This document shows positions 1 to 8,515 of a DNA stretch of 64,000 nucleotides, piece by piece (within the stretch, counting starts at the first letter, position 1; every line of letters begins with the position of its first letter). A program made the translations under genes and the position numbers. The notes beneath the pieces are model-generated. The model was not told the DNA's origin. It made no database searches and saw only the letters and a program-made list of their open reading frames with translations. This stretch comes from Acidobacteriota bacterium. GTDB lineage: Bacteria > Acidobacteriota > Thermoanaerobaculia > Multivoradales > SZUA-115. The stretch lies in the NCBI GenBank assembly GCA_024277255.1, contig JAJRVQ010000156.1, forward strand, positions 1-64,000, in the 5' to 3' direction.

Positions 1-1057
1 CCCAGGGGCTGCTGTACCGGGTTCTCTGTCTATGCGTTGGACTGCGAAGTAGACGTCTAGTGTCGGTCTCTTGACGCAACGCCCCCGGTTTCTTGCCCTT
101 TCTTGGAGATAGGGCCGGTGCCTTGAGACTTCTGCTCAGCAGGTCGCGGACTGTGTCGGGATCGAATCCGAGATGCTCGGCGTCGGCCAGTTCCTTCACC
201 AGCCGTACTTGCGGTTCCGGCCGGCTTTGCTCCGCCAGCTGGCGCAAGAACTCGACCACTTCCGGGTGGTCGGGCCGGGAAGGCTTGTAGGAGGTCACCC
301 GGATGCCGGCGGTGCGCCACATGACGCCCGCCTCGATTTCGTCGACCTCGCTCATCAAGGCGTAGCGGTTGGGCGTGTGGCCGGAGAAGAGGCCCAGCGA
401 ACGTTCGAGAAGCAGCTGAAAATCGGGGTCGTTGAAGGAGTAGCCGACGAAGAGAATCACCTTGGTCAGCAGCAGCGCCGAGAAGGCCGCCTGGAAGGCT
501 GGGTTGGCGTGAATGATCTGCTGGAAGTCTTTGCGGGTGAGCACGATCGAGTTCGGGTGGTCGATGTCCCCATGGGCCTTGAGGATGAAGAAACCATCAT
601 CGAAAAGCCGATGGGCGAGGACGTTGGTGTCGAGATGGGTGGGGGTGCTGGGCAGGCCTCCGTTGGCCGAGTAGGCGCGGCGCAGCAGGTGGTCGTAGTT
701 GGTGGTGACCACGGCGGAGAAGGGGATCTGCGCCACCAGCCGGTGGGCCTCGGAGAGTTCTTCGCTGGCCCCGCGCGTCTGCGCGGCGAGCGCCTCCCAA
801 TAGGCCCCTTCGCCAAGCTCTTTCTTGCAGAAGTCGGCGATCGCCAGCAACTTGTTGTCTTTGAACAGCCGCTCGATCTCTTCGCCGCCGGCTCCCGGCG
901 ATTGCTCCTCGACAGCTGCGACCAAGGCGCGCAGCAGCCCGGTCCAGCTGGGCAAACCGGCCTGCATCGACAAACCGGCACCGGCGAACAGGACGCACCG
1001 GCCTTGCTGGATAACCTTGACCAGTGCCGGAGGCGGTTTGGGAGGAGGAGAACTCAT
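1..1057 (-). CDS. SIR2-like domain protein (partial, runs off left edge)
   Basis: The frame opens at the ATG at 1057 and stays open to base 1, giving 352 residues without a stop. The first 260 residues carry the marks of a SIR2-like (SIR2_2 class) domain: an FAGAGLS nucleotide-binding turn at residues 24-30, VVTTNYDHLL at 116-125, KAHGDI with the likely catalytic His162, and FVGYSFNDPD at 203-212. Known members bind or hydrolyse NAD and often act as effectors in anti-phage systems; that role here is inference. Residues 310-352 are basic and use rarer codons (AGA, CTA) than the rest, so the tail may be a different domain, a degraded end or a frameshift. The gene is divergent from selA with 64 bases between starts, so its partners would lie to the left of the window. 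Confidence 0.85.
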   Translation of the reverse strand, partial: MSSPPPKPPPALVKVIQQGRCVLFAGAGLSMQAGLPSWTGLLRALVAAVEEQSPGAGGEEIERLFKDNKLLAIADFCKKELGEGAYWEALAAQTRGASEELSEAHRLVAQIPFSAVVTTNYDHLLRRAYSANGGLPSTPTHLDTNVLAHRLFDDGFFILKAHGDIDHPNSIVLTRKDFQQIIHANPAFQAAFSALLLTKVILFVGYSFNDPDFQLLLERSLGLFSGHTPNRYALMSEVDEIEAGVMWRTAGIRVTSYKPSRPDHPEVVEFLRQLAEQSRPEPQVRLVKELADAEHLGFDPDTVRDLLSRSLKAPALSPRKGKKPGALRQETDTRRLLRSPTHRQRTRYSSPW

Positions 1058-1121
1058 TTGCGAAAGCTTGTAGATGAGGATAGCACCGGCCGGGCTGGTG
1101 TGGAGTAGGATTCCACCGGTG

Positions 1122-2576
1122 ATGAAACAGGACGTAACCCAAGAAGCACCGGCCCGGCAGCCGGTTGCCGGCGAACCGCAGGCGCGCGATCTGCTGCGCC
1201 GCATCCCGGCCGTGGACCAGCTTCTGGATGGGCCGGCGCTGGCGCCGGCGCTGGCGCACTACCCGCGGCCGGAGGTGCTGCGGGCGGTGCGGGCCCACTT
1301 GCAGCGGCTGCGTTCGGCCGGACAGGGCGGTGTACTGAGTGCGGCGGAGATCGAGCCGCGGGCGATCGCCGAGGCGGTGGGGGAGCGGCTGGCCCAACGC
1401 GTCGTGCCCTACTACCGAGCGGTGATCAACGCCACCGGCGTGGTCTTGCATACCGGGCTTGGCCGGGCTCCGCTGGCCGCGGAGGCGTTGGCCGCCCTCG
1501 CCGCGACGGTAACGGGGGCGCAGCGGCTCGAACTCGATCTCGCCAGCGGGCAAAGGGGCGGTCGCGACACTGGTTGCGCTCGGCTGTTGTGCGAGTTGAC
1601 CGGCTGCGAGGCGGCGACGGTGGTCAACAACAACGCCGCGGCCACGCTGTTGGTGCTGGCGGCGCTGGCGCGGGGCAAGAAGGTGGTGCTGTCGCGCGGC
1701 GAGATGGTCGAGATCGGTGGCTCGTATCGCGTGCCGGAGATTCTGCGCGAAAGCGGTGCGCTGCTGGCCGAGGTGGGGACGACCAATCGGACCCACCTGG
1801 CCGACTACGCGGCGGCGATCGACGACGAGGCCGGGATGTTGCTCAAGGTCCACACCTCCAACTACCGGATTCGCGGTTTCACCGCCGAGGTGGAGGTCGC
1901 CGAGCTGGTCGAGCTGGGAGGGCGTTTCGATCTGCCGGTCGTCCATGACCTGGGGTCGGGGAGTCTGGTGGACCTGTCGCCGTACGGCTGGCCTGGAGAA
2001 CCTCGGGTTACCCGTTCGGTGGCGGCCGGCGCCGACCTGGTCTGCTTCAGCGGTGACAAGTTGCTGGGCGGGCCGCAGGCGGGGATTTTGGTCGGCAAGG
2101 GGGCAGCGATCGAGCGCTGCCGTCGCCACCCGCTCTTCCGTGCTCTGCGCCCCGGCCGGATGGTCTACACGGCGCTCGAAGCCACTCTGCGCCTCTACCT
2201 CGCCGAGCGGTCGGAGACCTTACGCCGAGTGCCGGTGCTGGCCCGGCTTACCGCCACACCGGAAGAGCTGGAGGAGCGCGCCCGCGCGCTGGCCGCCCTG
2301 CTGGTGGGCGGCGCTGACCGTGGTCTGGGGGTTGCCGTGGTCAACAGCGAGGCGCAGGCCGGCAGCGGCTCCCTGCCCGATGCCAAGGTCGAGAGCTGGG
2401 CCGTGCGGCTCACCCTCGAAGGCTGCTCCCCCCGCCGGCTCGCCGCTCAGCTACGAGCCGGCCGACCACCGGTGGTCGGCCGGCTGCACGATGGCTCCCT
2501 GTTGCTCGACCTGCGCAGCCTGGCGCCGAGCGAGATCGAGCCACTGGCCGAGGCGGTCCTGGCCACCCTCGGCTAG
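1122..2576 (+). CDS. selA: L-seryl-tRNA(Sec) selenium transferase
   Basis: SelA is the PLP enzyme that turns seryl-tRNA(Sec) into selenocysteinyl-tRNA(Sec) using selenophosphate. The protein is 484 residues, close to the usual 460-470. It shows the N-terminal RRIPAVDQLL block, the NATGVVLHTGLGRAPL segment, a glycine/asparagine-rich cofactor region (VVNNNAAA) and the PLP lysine in CFSGDKLLGGPQAG (Lys313). I chose the ATG at 1122 rather than the longer open frame from 1074, because family homology begins just after it; the ribosome site is weak in both cases. No selB, selD or tRNA-Sec is adjacent, so the rest of the pathway must be elsewhere. A hairpin follows the stop. Confidence 0.95.
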   Translation: MKQDVTQEAPARQPVAGEPQARDLLRRIPAVDQLLDGPALAPALAHYPRPEVLRAVRAHLQRLRSAGQGGVLSAAEIEPRAIAEAVGERLAQRVVPYYRAVINATGVVLHTGLGRAPLAAEALAALAATVTGAQRLELDLASGQRGGRDTGCARLLCELTGCEAATVVNNNAAATLLVLAALARGKKVVLSRGEMVEIGGSYRVPEILRESGALLAEVGTTNRTHLADYAAAIDDEAGMLLKVHTSNYRIRGFTAEVEVAELVELGGRFDLPVVHDLGSGSLVDLSPYGWPGEPRVTRSVAAGADLVCFSGDKLLGGPQAGILVGKGAAIERCRRHPLFRALRPGRMVYTALEATLRLYLAERSETLRRVPVLARLTATPEELEERARALAALLVGGADRGLGVAVVNSEAQAGSGSLPDAKVESWAVRLTLEGCSPRRLAAQLRAGRPPVVGRLHDGSLLLDLRSLAPSEIEPLAEAVLATLG

Positions 2577-2584
2577 CGGCACGG

Positions 2585-2624
2585 CCCCCCCGAGTCTCGC
2601 CTGACAGGCTTGAGAGACGGGGGG
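2585..2624. terminator. Hairpin between convergent genes
   Basis: A C-rich arm (from 2585) pairs with a G-rich arm ending at 2624 to form a long, near-perfect stem. It lies between the 3' ends of selA and the small secreted-protein gene. There is no clear T-run, so it may work as a bidirectional barrier rather than a canonical intrinsic terminator. Confidence 0.45.
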
Positions 2625-2646
2625 CAATCTCAGTGGAGTCCGACGA

Positions 2647-2973
2647 CTAACACCACTTGGCTACGCGGCACTGGAAGGTCCAGTCACCGTTGTCACAACC
2701 GAAGCTGTACAGCGCCTTGAAGATGTAGGAGAGTTCGGTCGCCTGGCAGGAGGACAAAGACATCGCCGAACCGACGATGAAGCCGGCGCCGGTGCAGGAT
2801 GAACCCAGAGTCATGTAGGGAATATAGCCGCAGCTGCCCGGCTCCGAAGGGATGGTCGGGCCGGGGACGCTGGGGGCGTAGGGGGCCGCGTCCACTGCGG
2901 GGACGAGTAGGACTATGGCTAGGGCGGACAGAGCACAAACTGCCAGAGCAAGACCAAGGCGACGAAGTTTCAT
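2647..2973 (-). CDS. Small Cys-rich exported protein, unknown function
   Basis: 108 residues from the ATG at 2973, which has an excellent AGGAGG site five bases upstream; the in-frame longer start has none. Residues 1-30 form a clear Sec signal peptide (MKLRRLGLAL followed by an Ala/Leu core ending near VDAAPYA). The mature part of about 80 residues contains six cysteines, including the C-terminal residue (RVAKWC), and a Pro/Gly/Ser-rich start. The even number suggests disulfide bonds in the periplasm or outside the cell. I do not recognise the family. It stands alone, convergent with selA. Confidence 0.7.
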   Translation of the reverse strand: MKLRRLGLALAVCALSALAIVLLVPAVDAAPYAPSVPGPTIPSEPGSCGYIPYMTLGSSCTGAGFIVGSAMSLSSCQATELSYIFKALYSFGCDNGDWTFQCRVAKWC

Positions 2974-3196
2974 CGAACCTCCTTGAGGGGGTGGTCCCGA
3001 CAAGAGCGAGACCAGGGTGAATTGTTGCGTTCCAAAGGTCCTTGGCGCACAAATCCGCCGCTCCCCCTCAAGGGTGTCGAAGAATTTTTGTTAGGAAAGG
3101 TGAGATCGAAGGGAACAGCAGTAGAGGAGTGAAGACTCCGCCATTGCCCATCCTCTCTGGACGAGCTTTGGTCAGCCGGTGGGTGTGCCGGCGCGT

Positions 3197-3460
3197 CTAT
3201 CGACGGAAGACCCAGACCCCGCGCACCAAGGTGTGTCCGCAGCGTGGACCGTGCACGTGACCTTGGAGGTAGTACCAGTTCGACTTGTAGCGATAGTGGC
3301 CGCAGTGGCGGCTGTGGACGTGGCCCTTCTTGACCACCACGATCTTGGCTCCGGCGTGGTGGTTGTGGTGGGCAACGGCAGGTCTCGCTTGAATGGTGCA
3401 GGCGCTCACACTCAGGCTCAAGGCGATGGAAGCGACCAGGGGTAGGAATCTTTTGCGCAT
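3197..3460 (-). CDS. Small His/Cys-rich lipoprotein, possible metal binder
   Basis: 87 residues from the ATG at 3460, with AAGGAG upstream. The N-terminus MRKRFLPLVASIALSLSVSAC ends in a lipobox (VSAC), so the mature protein should be lipidated at Cys21. The rest is rich in histidine: HHNHH just after the anchor, then HVHSRHCGHYRY and HVHGPRCGHTLVRGVW, a duplicated H-x-H-x(3)-C-G-H pattern. Two such His/Cys units could bind a transition metal at the membrane surface; this is inference from composition. The family is not one I can name with confidence. Confidence 0.7.
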   Translation of the reverse strand: MRKRFLPLVASIALSLSVSACTIQARPAVAHHNHHAGAKIVVVKKGHVHSRHCGHYRYKSNWYYLQGHVHGPRCGHTLVRGVWVFRR

Positions 3461-3559
3461 GGGTGTCTCCTTCACGGATGGCTGATTCATGTCCGCCGAG
3501 AGCGGACATGAATAGGAAACCGCCGAAGGTCAAGATCTTGCGCTGATCCGGCCGTTGGT

Positions 3560-3597
3560 GCGGAAAAAGAAGGGCCGGGGCAACTCGCCCCGGCCCG
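3560..3597 (-). terminator. Intrinsic terminator of the lamin-tail nuclease gene
   Basis: GGGCCGGGGC (3572-3581), loop AACTC, GCCCCGGCCC (3587-3596): a perfect 10-bp stem. On the minus strand it is followed by TTCTTTTTCC. It lies 26 bases past the nuclease stop codon. Confidence 0.8.
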
Positions 3598-3622
3598 GTG
3601 ATTCGATGGTGGCGAACCGGCT

Positions 3623-6600
3623 TCAGTCGCCGGTCTGGACCCGACGCACCCAGCGCCTCATGGTGCGCAAGCGGCAGCCGAAGAGCACTTCGCTGAAGCC
3701 GTGGCGTACCTGAAGCAGGATCTGCTCGCAAGAGCAGCCGGCGGTGTCTTGAAGGTTGAACTCCGGAACCGCATGCGGCCACCACGGCGGAACGTAGGTG
3801 TCGAACATGGTGTCGCCGTCGGTCAGCGCGTAGCGCAAGAACCCGATGTGGAAGAGCGGCACGTGCTGCTCCGGTACCACGGTGCCGAGACAGCGGTCCT
3901 CGCAGGCGTCGGCGAGGCCGTCGCCGTCCGAGTCGAGCTGATCCGGGTTGAAGATGTCCGGGCAGTTGTCGACATCGTCGGCTACGCCGTCGCCGTCCCG
4001 ATCGCTCATCAGGTAGAGCACCAGGCCGTCGTGGTCCGACGAGCGCAGCGCCGTGGCGGCCACGGTGGCGAAGCTCGACGGTGTATCGGCGTTGCCGCGC
4101 CCGAACTGGACGCCGCGCACGAACGGGTTGGCACTGACCCCGGTCAGCATGTGGTCGAGCACCTGGGCGTTGCCGCCGAAGATGAAGGAGTAGCGCTCCT
4201 CGGATGGCAAGCTGAGCACCTGGTTGGTGAGATCGGGATCGACCTCGTCGGTGCCCGGCAGCAGTGCCTGGGTGGCGTCGGCCGGTTGGCCGATGATCTG
4301 GCCCATGACGTGGACCAGACCGTCGGTGAACTGGAAGGCGTTGAAGTCACCGGTGACGATCAACGGGGTGGTCGGGTCGGCGCTTTGCCGTGTTTGGATG
4401 AACTGCGAGAGGCGCGTTGCCTGCTCGTTGCGCTTGGCGCGGATGCGCCCGCCGTCCGAGCCTTCGATGCCGCCGAGCGAACGCAGATGGTTGGCGATGA
4501 CGGTGAAGGGGAAGGGCTCGCCGTTACCCAGGTACTGACCCTCGAGGATCAACGGCGGACGGTCGTAGGTGAGGAAGGTGGTGCCGTTGAAGACGAAGGT
4601 TTCGGTCAGGCCGAACTGGCTGACCGAGTCGACCTGCACCGTGTCGCGGACCAGGAAACCGACGTCGATGCCGCCGATGTCGTTGCCCTCGAGCAGGTGG
4701 GCGGTGTAGATCAGCGACGGGTCGTCGGCCTGAATCCGCGCCGCCAGCTCTTCGAGCGCTGCCAGCAGGTCAACCTCCTCGACGGCGAGCACGTCGGGCG
4801 CACCGAGCACTTCGCGGATCTGGATCGAGAGTTTCTCGATGGCCAGGTCGTTGGCACCCGGGTTGCCGGCGTCGTCGAAGAGACGCAGGAGGTTCTGGGT
4901 CGCCACGGTGAACTCGCCCGCCTCTCGGGCGCGCACCGGCCTCGTCTGTGGACTACCGGTGACCACCAACTGGGTGGGCAGGATCTGGTAGTCGCCGAAG
5001 CTGAAGGAGAGCGGACCGATGGCGAGATCGATCGCGCCGTCGGTCGGTACCGCCACTTCGGGCAGCCCCAGAGCATCGGCGTTGATCTCGAAGACCTCGG
5101 GGTTGCCGTCCCACTCGGGTAGGCCGGCGATGCCGGGGAACTCGATTCCCGGCTGGCGGAAGCCGCGGCCGAGGGCGGCGTCGGCGACGATCGGGGTGTC
5201 CCCGAAGCGGTCGGTCGGGCCGCTGGCCAGGCCGTTGACCACCTGCACCAGCATGCCCTCGAACCGTTCGAGATCGTGCGGCACCATCGGCGTCCCGGAG
5301 GGGGTGGCGCCGTCGAGCGCGATCGGCGCCGGGAGGGGATTGGATGAGGAGTCGATGGTGACCGTGAGGCCGATATTCGACAGCTCGGTCAGGTCGAAGA
5401 ACTCGACGACGGTGCCGGCGACATCGACCTGATCGCCGACTGCCACCGTGGGCGCGGAGCTGGTGAAGACGAAGAGGCCGTCGGAAGTCGCCGGGTCGCC
5501 GTCGGTGCGCCCGTCCGGGGTTTGAATGAAGAAGCCGTTGCCGGCCACCGCGGTGACCACGTTGTCCTGGGCGATGATCTGCATGTTCTCGAACGGGGAG
5601 GTCGAGCCGTTGCCTTGAATCTCCCAGATCTCGACCATGGCCGGCGGCACGATGACGCAGCCGCCGAAGGTGGTGCCGTCAACCCGGGTGCCGGGCGAGA
5701 AGACCGCGCCGAGCGAGCCCGCCGCCGTAGTGTGTGCGGTGAAGGGGCCGCCGATGTCCGGCGACCGGGTGAGCGACTGGTTGTTGCCGCCCTCGCTACC
5801 GTAGGACTGCGCGGCGACCACCGCGGCGAGGTCGGTCGCCACGGTGATGGTATCGCCGCTGTTGTTGAAGCCGAGCGCGCCGGTCGAGGCTCCCTGCGCC
5901 ACCGCACCGCCGAACTGACCGATCGCCGAGCCGCCGAATACGAGCGCGACGCAGTCGGCCGGAATGATGGTGTTGGCGGGGAAAGTGTGACGCACGCCGA
6001 AGCCGTCGGCGATCGTCCATCCCGAGATGTCTTGATCGACGCCGGTGGCGTTGTAGATCTCGACGAACTCGTCGTCCGAGGAGTTGCGCACGCCGTCACC
6101 GTTGGCGTCGCCGCAGCCGGCCGGTAGACCGAAGGCGGTGCAGTTGCTGTCTGCCGCCGGGTCGGCGTGGATCTCGTTGATCACCCAGCCGGTGGGAGCG
6201 GCGGCGTTGGGCGTTGGAGCGCTGGCGAGCGACCAGGTGACGGAGAGGTTCTCCGAAGTCTCGTCGTTGCCGCCGGCGCCGTTGCCGCCGGATTGGACTT
6301 GCGTACCCTCGGTCAGGTCGTCGCGCTGGAAGGACTCGCCGTTGGCGTGGCTGCCGGTGGCGACCACCTCCTGCGCGGCGATGGGCGTGTCATTCAAGTA
6401 GCTCGACGCGGCGGTGCCGGCGTCGGGGCCATCGACGGCGATGCCGGTCTTGTCGACCGCTTCGGCCTTGTCGCCCCACACGGCGTAGTCGACGTCGGTC
6501 ACCAGGTCGGAGGTGCCGTCCCAGAAGTAGAGGACGACCACCTCGCCCGAATTGGAGAGGCCGCCCTGGCCGTTGATCGAGCCGGCGAGCGCCTCGACCA

Positions 6601-8335
6601 TGTCGGGCACTCCGTCGGCACCGGCGCCGTCCTCGTACAGCTCGTAGGTCGGATCGATGCCGTAGGTGGCGAAGAAGTTGTCCGAGCCGTTGAGCGCCAC
6701 CGTCTGATACTCGCCGACCGCGATCGAGGCGCCGGCGGGGAAGCGGGCGTGGAAGTCGGCGAAACCGCCGCCGCCGGCGTTGGCGCCGGTGACCACGTTG
6801 TAGTAGAAAGCGCCTCCGCCGGCGAAGGTGGCGTCGGTCAGGTAGTAGGTGGAGAGATCGACCGTGCCGCCGGTCGGGTTGTGAATCTCGACGTACTCAC
6901 CGGCGGTCGGCGTGACCACGATCTCGGTGAGCAGCAGGCCGACCGCGGAGGGCGGCGGCACGTCGCTGCCGGGCGAGGGGGCGGCCTCGCTCCAGGTGGC
7001 GGAGAGATCCTCGGAGGTTTCGTCGTGGCCCCCAATTCCACCGGACAGAGCGCCGTTGCCACCGGTTTTCACCTCTGTGCCTTCGCTGAAGTCGACCCGT
7101 TGCCACGAGTTGCCGAAGGCGTGGGAGCCCGGAGCGATCACATCCTGTGAGGCGATCGCGGTGTCGTTCAAGTAGGCGGAGGCCACGGCGTCGGCGTCGG
7201 GGCCGTCGACGGCGATGCCGGTCTTGTCGACCGCTTCGGCCTTGTCGCCCCATACGGCGTAGTCGAGATCGGCCACCAAGTCGGTGGCTCCGTCCCAGGT
7301 GAAGAGGACGACCACCTCGCCGGAGTTGGAAAGACCGCCCTGGCCGTTGATCGATCCGGGGAGCGCCTCGACCATGTCGGGGATGGCGTCGGGCGCGACG
7401 TCGTCCTCGAACAGCTCGTAGGTGGGCGCGATGCCGTAGGTGGCGGTAAAGCCGATCGAGCCGGCCAGCGCCACCGTCTGGAACTCACCGGGGGCGATCG
7501 CGGCGCCGGCGGGGAAGCGGGCGAAGAAGTCGGCGAAACCGCCGCCGCCGGCGTTGGCGCCGGTGACCAGGTTGTAGTAGAAGGCGCCGCCGCCGGCGAA
7601 GGTGGCGTCGGTCAGGTAAACGTCACTCAGATCGATAGCGCTCGCCGTCGGGTTGTGGATCTCGACGAACTCACCGGCGGTCGGGGTGACCACGATCTCG
7701 GAGAGGAGCAGCGTCTCGGTTGGCCCGCCGCCGGTGCAGGTGACGCTGTGGGTGCCGAGATCGGTGAAGGTGTCACTGGGGAAACCGTTCCACTCGGTCG
7801 CCGGATCGAAGAGGTTCGTCTCGTCGGTGTCCCCGGCGCAGATCTGCGCCATGCGGGTGAGGGTGTTGTTCTGCGTCGATGCGTTGCCCGAGCCCCACTG
7901 GCTACCGGGGTCGAAGCCGAGCTGGCCGATAGCGTCGACCACCGTTCCTGCCTTGCGCAGGAGCACGGTGTCGTCGCCGTTGAAGAAGGAGGAGGTCGGA
8001 GTTTGGTCGGCTTGCGCCAGGATTACTGGGTCGGCGTTGTTGTCGGCCACCACGTAGACGTCGCCGTCGGCCACGCTGCCGGTCAGCGCGATGATGGTAC
8101 CGGCGCTGGTGCTGCCGTTGAAAAAGAAGACCACTTCGTAGCCGCCGGCCGCGAGGTCTATCGCGGCTCCGGTGCCGTTGAAGATCTCCACCGCCTTGTT
8201 GTTGCTGCTGCCTTCGATGTACTCGGAGAAGAACAGCTCGGCCGGTGCTTGCGCCATCGCGGGCGCTACCGTGGCAAGAAGAACGAAGGTCAACAGGTAC
8301 AGGGTGTGGTTACGTCGCGCCGAGAGAATAGACAT
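3623..8335 (-). CDS. Giant secreted lamin-tail / ExeM-type endo-exonuclease
   Basis: 1570 residues from the ATG at 8335, with GGGAGGAG upstream and a signal peptide ending at APAMAQA. Domains in order: a first lamin-tail-like domain (about 25-170, [20 protein letters not shown]); two almost identical lamin-tail domains (about 205-390 and 465-640); a fourth lamin-tail domain (about 715-870); an OB-fold-like segment (about 900-1000); an endonuclease/exonuclease/phosphatase domain (about 1139-1442) with NLL, EEVD, TGDFNAF and SDHDG catalytic motifs; a thrombospondin type 3 calcium repeat (about 1444-1480); and a Cys-containing C-terminal tail (GCSCEQIL...). This is the architecture of the ExeM/NucH extracellular nucleases. 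The likely job is degrading extracellular DNA for nutrients or biofilm remodelling. The gene is monocistronic, with its own terminator. Confidence 0.88.
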   Translation of the reverse strand: MSILSARRNHTLYLLTFVLLATVAPAMAQAPAELFFSEYIEGSSNNKAVEIFNGTGAAIDLAAGGYEVVFFFNGSTSAGTIIALTGSVADGDVYVVADNNADPVILAQADQTPTSSFFNGDDTVLLRKAGTVVDAIGQLGFDPGSQWGSGNASTQNNTLTRMAQICAGDTDETNLFDPATEWNGFPSDTFTDLGTHSVTCTGGGPTETLLLSEIVVTPTAGEFVEIHNPTASAIDLSDVYLTDATFAGGGAFYYNLVTGANAGGGGFADFFARFPAGAAIAPGEFQTVALAGSIGFTATYGIAPTYELFEDDVAPDAIPDMVEALPGSINGQGGLSNSGEVVVLFTWDGATDLVADLDYAVWGDKAEAVDKTGIAVDGPDADAVASAYLNDTAIASQDVIAPGSHAFGNSWQRVDFSEGTEVKTGGNGALSGGIGGHDETSEDLSATWSEAAPSPGSDVPPPSAVGLLLTEIVVTPTAGEYVEIHNPTGGTVDLSTYYLTDATFAGGGAFYYNVVTGANAGGGGFADFHARFPAGASIAVGEYQTVALNGSDNFFATYGIDPTYELYEDGAGADGVPDMVEALAGSINGQGGLSNSGEVVVLYFWDGTSDLVTDVDYAVWGDKAEAVDKTGIAVDGPDAGTAASSYLNDTPIAAQEVVATGSHANGESFQRDDLTEGTQVQSGGNGAGGNDETSENLSVTWSLASAPTPNAAAPTGWVINEIHADPAADSNCTAFGLPAGCGDANGDGVRNSSDDEFVEIYNATGVDQDISGWTIADGFGVRHTFPANTIIPADCVALVFGGSAIGQFGGAVAQGASTGALGFNNSGDTITVATDLAAVVAAQSYGSEGGNNQSLTRSPDIGGPFTAHTTAAGSLGAVFSPGTRVDGTTFGGCVIVPPAMVEIWEIQGNGSTSPFENMQIIAQDNVVTAVAGNGFFIQTPDGRTDGDPATSDGLFVFTSSAPTVAVGDQVDVAGTVVEFFDLTELSNIGLTVTIDSSSNPLPAPIALDGATPSGTPMVPHDLERFEGMLVQVVNGLASGPTDRFGDTPIVADAALGRGFRQPGIEFPGIAGLPEWDGNPEVFEINADALGLPEVAVPTDGAIDLAIGPLSFSFGDYQILPTQLVVTGSPQTRPVRAREAGEFTVATQNLLRLFDDAGNPGANDLAIEKLSIQIREVLGAPDVLAVEEVDLLAALEELAARIQADDPSLIYTAHLLEGNDIGGIDVGFLVRDTVQVDSVSQFGLTETFVFNGTTFLTYDRPPLILEGQYLGNGEPFPFTVIANHLRSLGGIEGSDGGRIRAKRNEQATRLSQFIQTRQSADPTTPLIVTGDFNAFQFTDGLVHVMGQIIGQPADATQALLPGTDEVDPDLTNQVLSLPSEERYSFIFGGNAQVLDHMLTGVSANPFVRGVQFGRGNADTPSSFATVAATALRSSDHDGLVLYLMSDRDGDGVADDVDNCPDIFNPDQLDSDGDGLADACEDRCLGTVVPEQHVPLFHIGFLRYALTDGDTMFDTYVPPWWPHAVPEFNLQDTAGCSCEQILLQVRHGFSEVLFGCRLRTMRRWVRRVQTGD
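6420..7700 (-). repeat. Intragenic duplication of a lamin-tail module
   Basis: Within the nuclease gene, about 6420-6915 and 7195-7700 are close copies (roughly nine bases in ten by eye) offset by about 776 bases, or 259 codons. Both encode the same run of motifs: [42 protein letters not shown] and [14 protein letters not shown]. The similarity at the DNA level suggests a recent duplication or ongoing gene conversion. Confidence 0.85.
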
Positions 8336-8515
8336 GACACTCCTCCCAAGATTCCTGGAACATTGAGTTCTTGATGTTGATGTGGCTCGATCATATCCTC
8401 TTATCCCCGCACGGTCACCAGGTGATGCTTGCGGTGGCCTGCCGTTGAGCTGGGTGGTAGCATCGCGCCTCATTTTTCAGCCGCCCGTCTTCTTCTTCGC
8501 GGGAGTGGAGTTGCC

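Noticed and set aside
597-2129. 510-residue minus-strand open frame across selA
   Set aside because: It is antisense to a clear selA, is rich in Arg/Gln/His, and matches the shadow frame of GC-ending codons.
3701-5122. Long plus-strand open frame inside the nuclease gene
   Set aside because: Antisense shadow of the well-supported exonuclease domain; no ribosome site and no recognisable motif.
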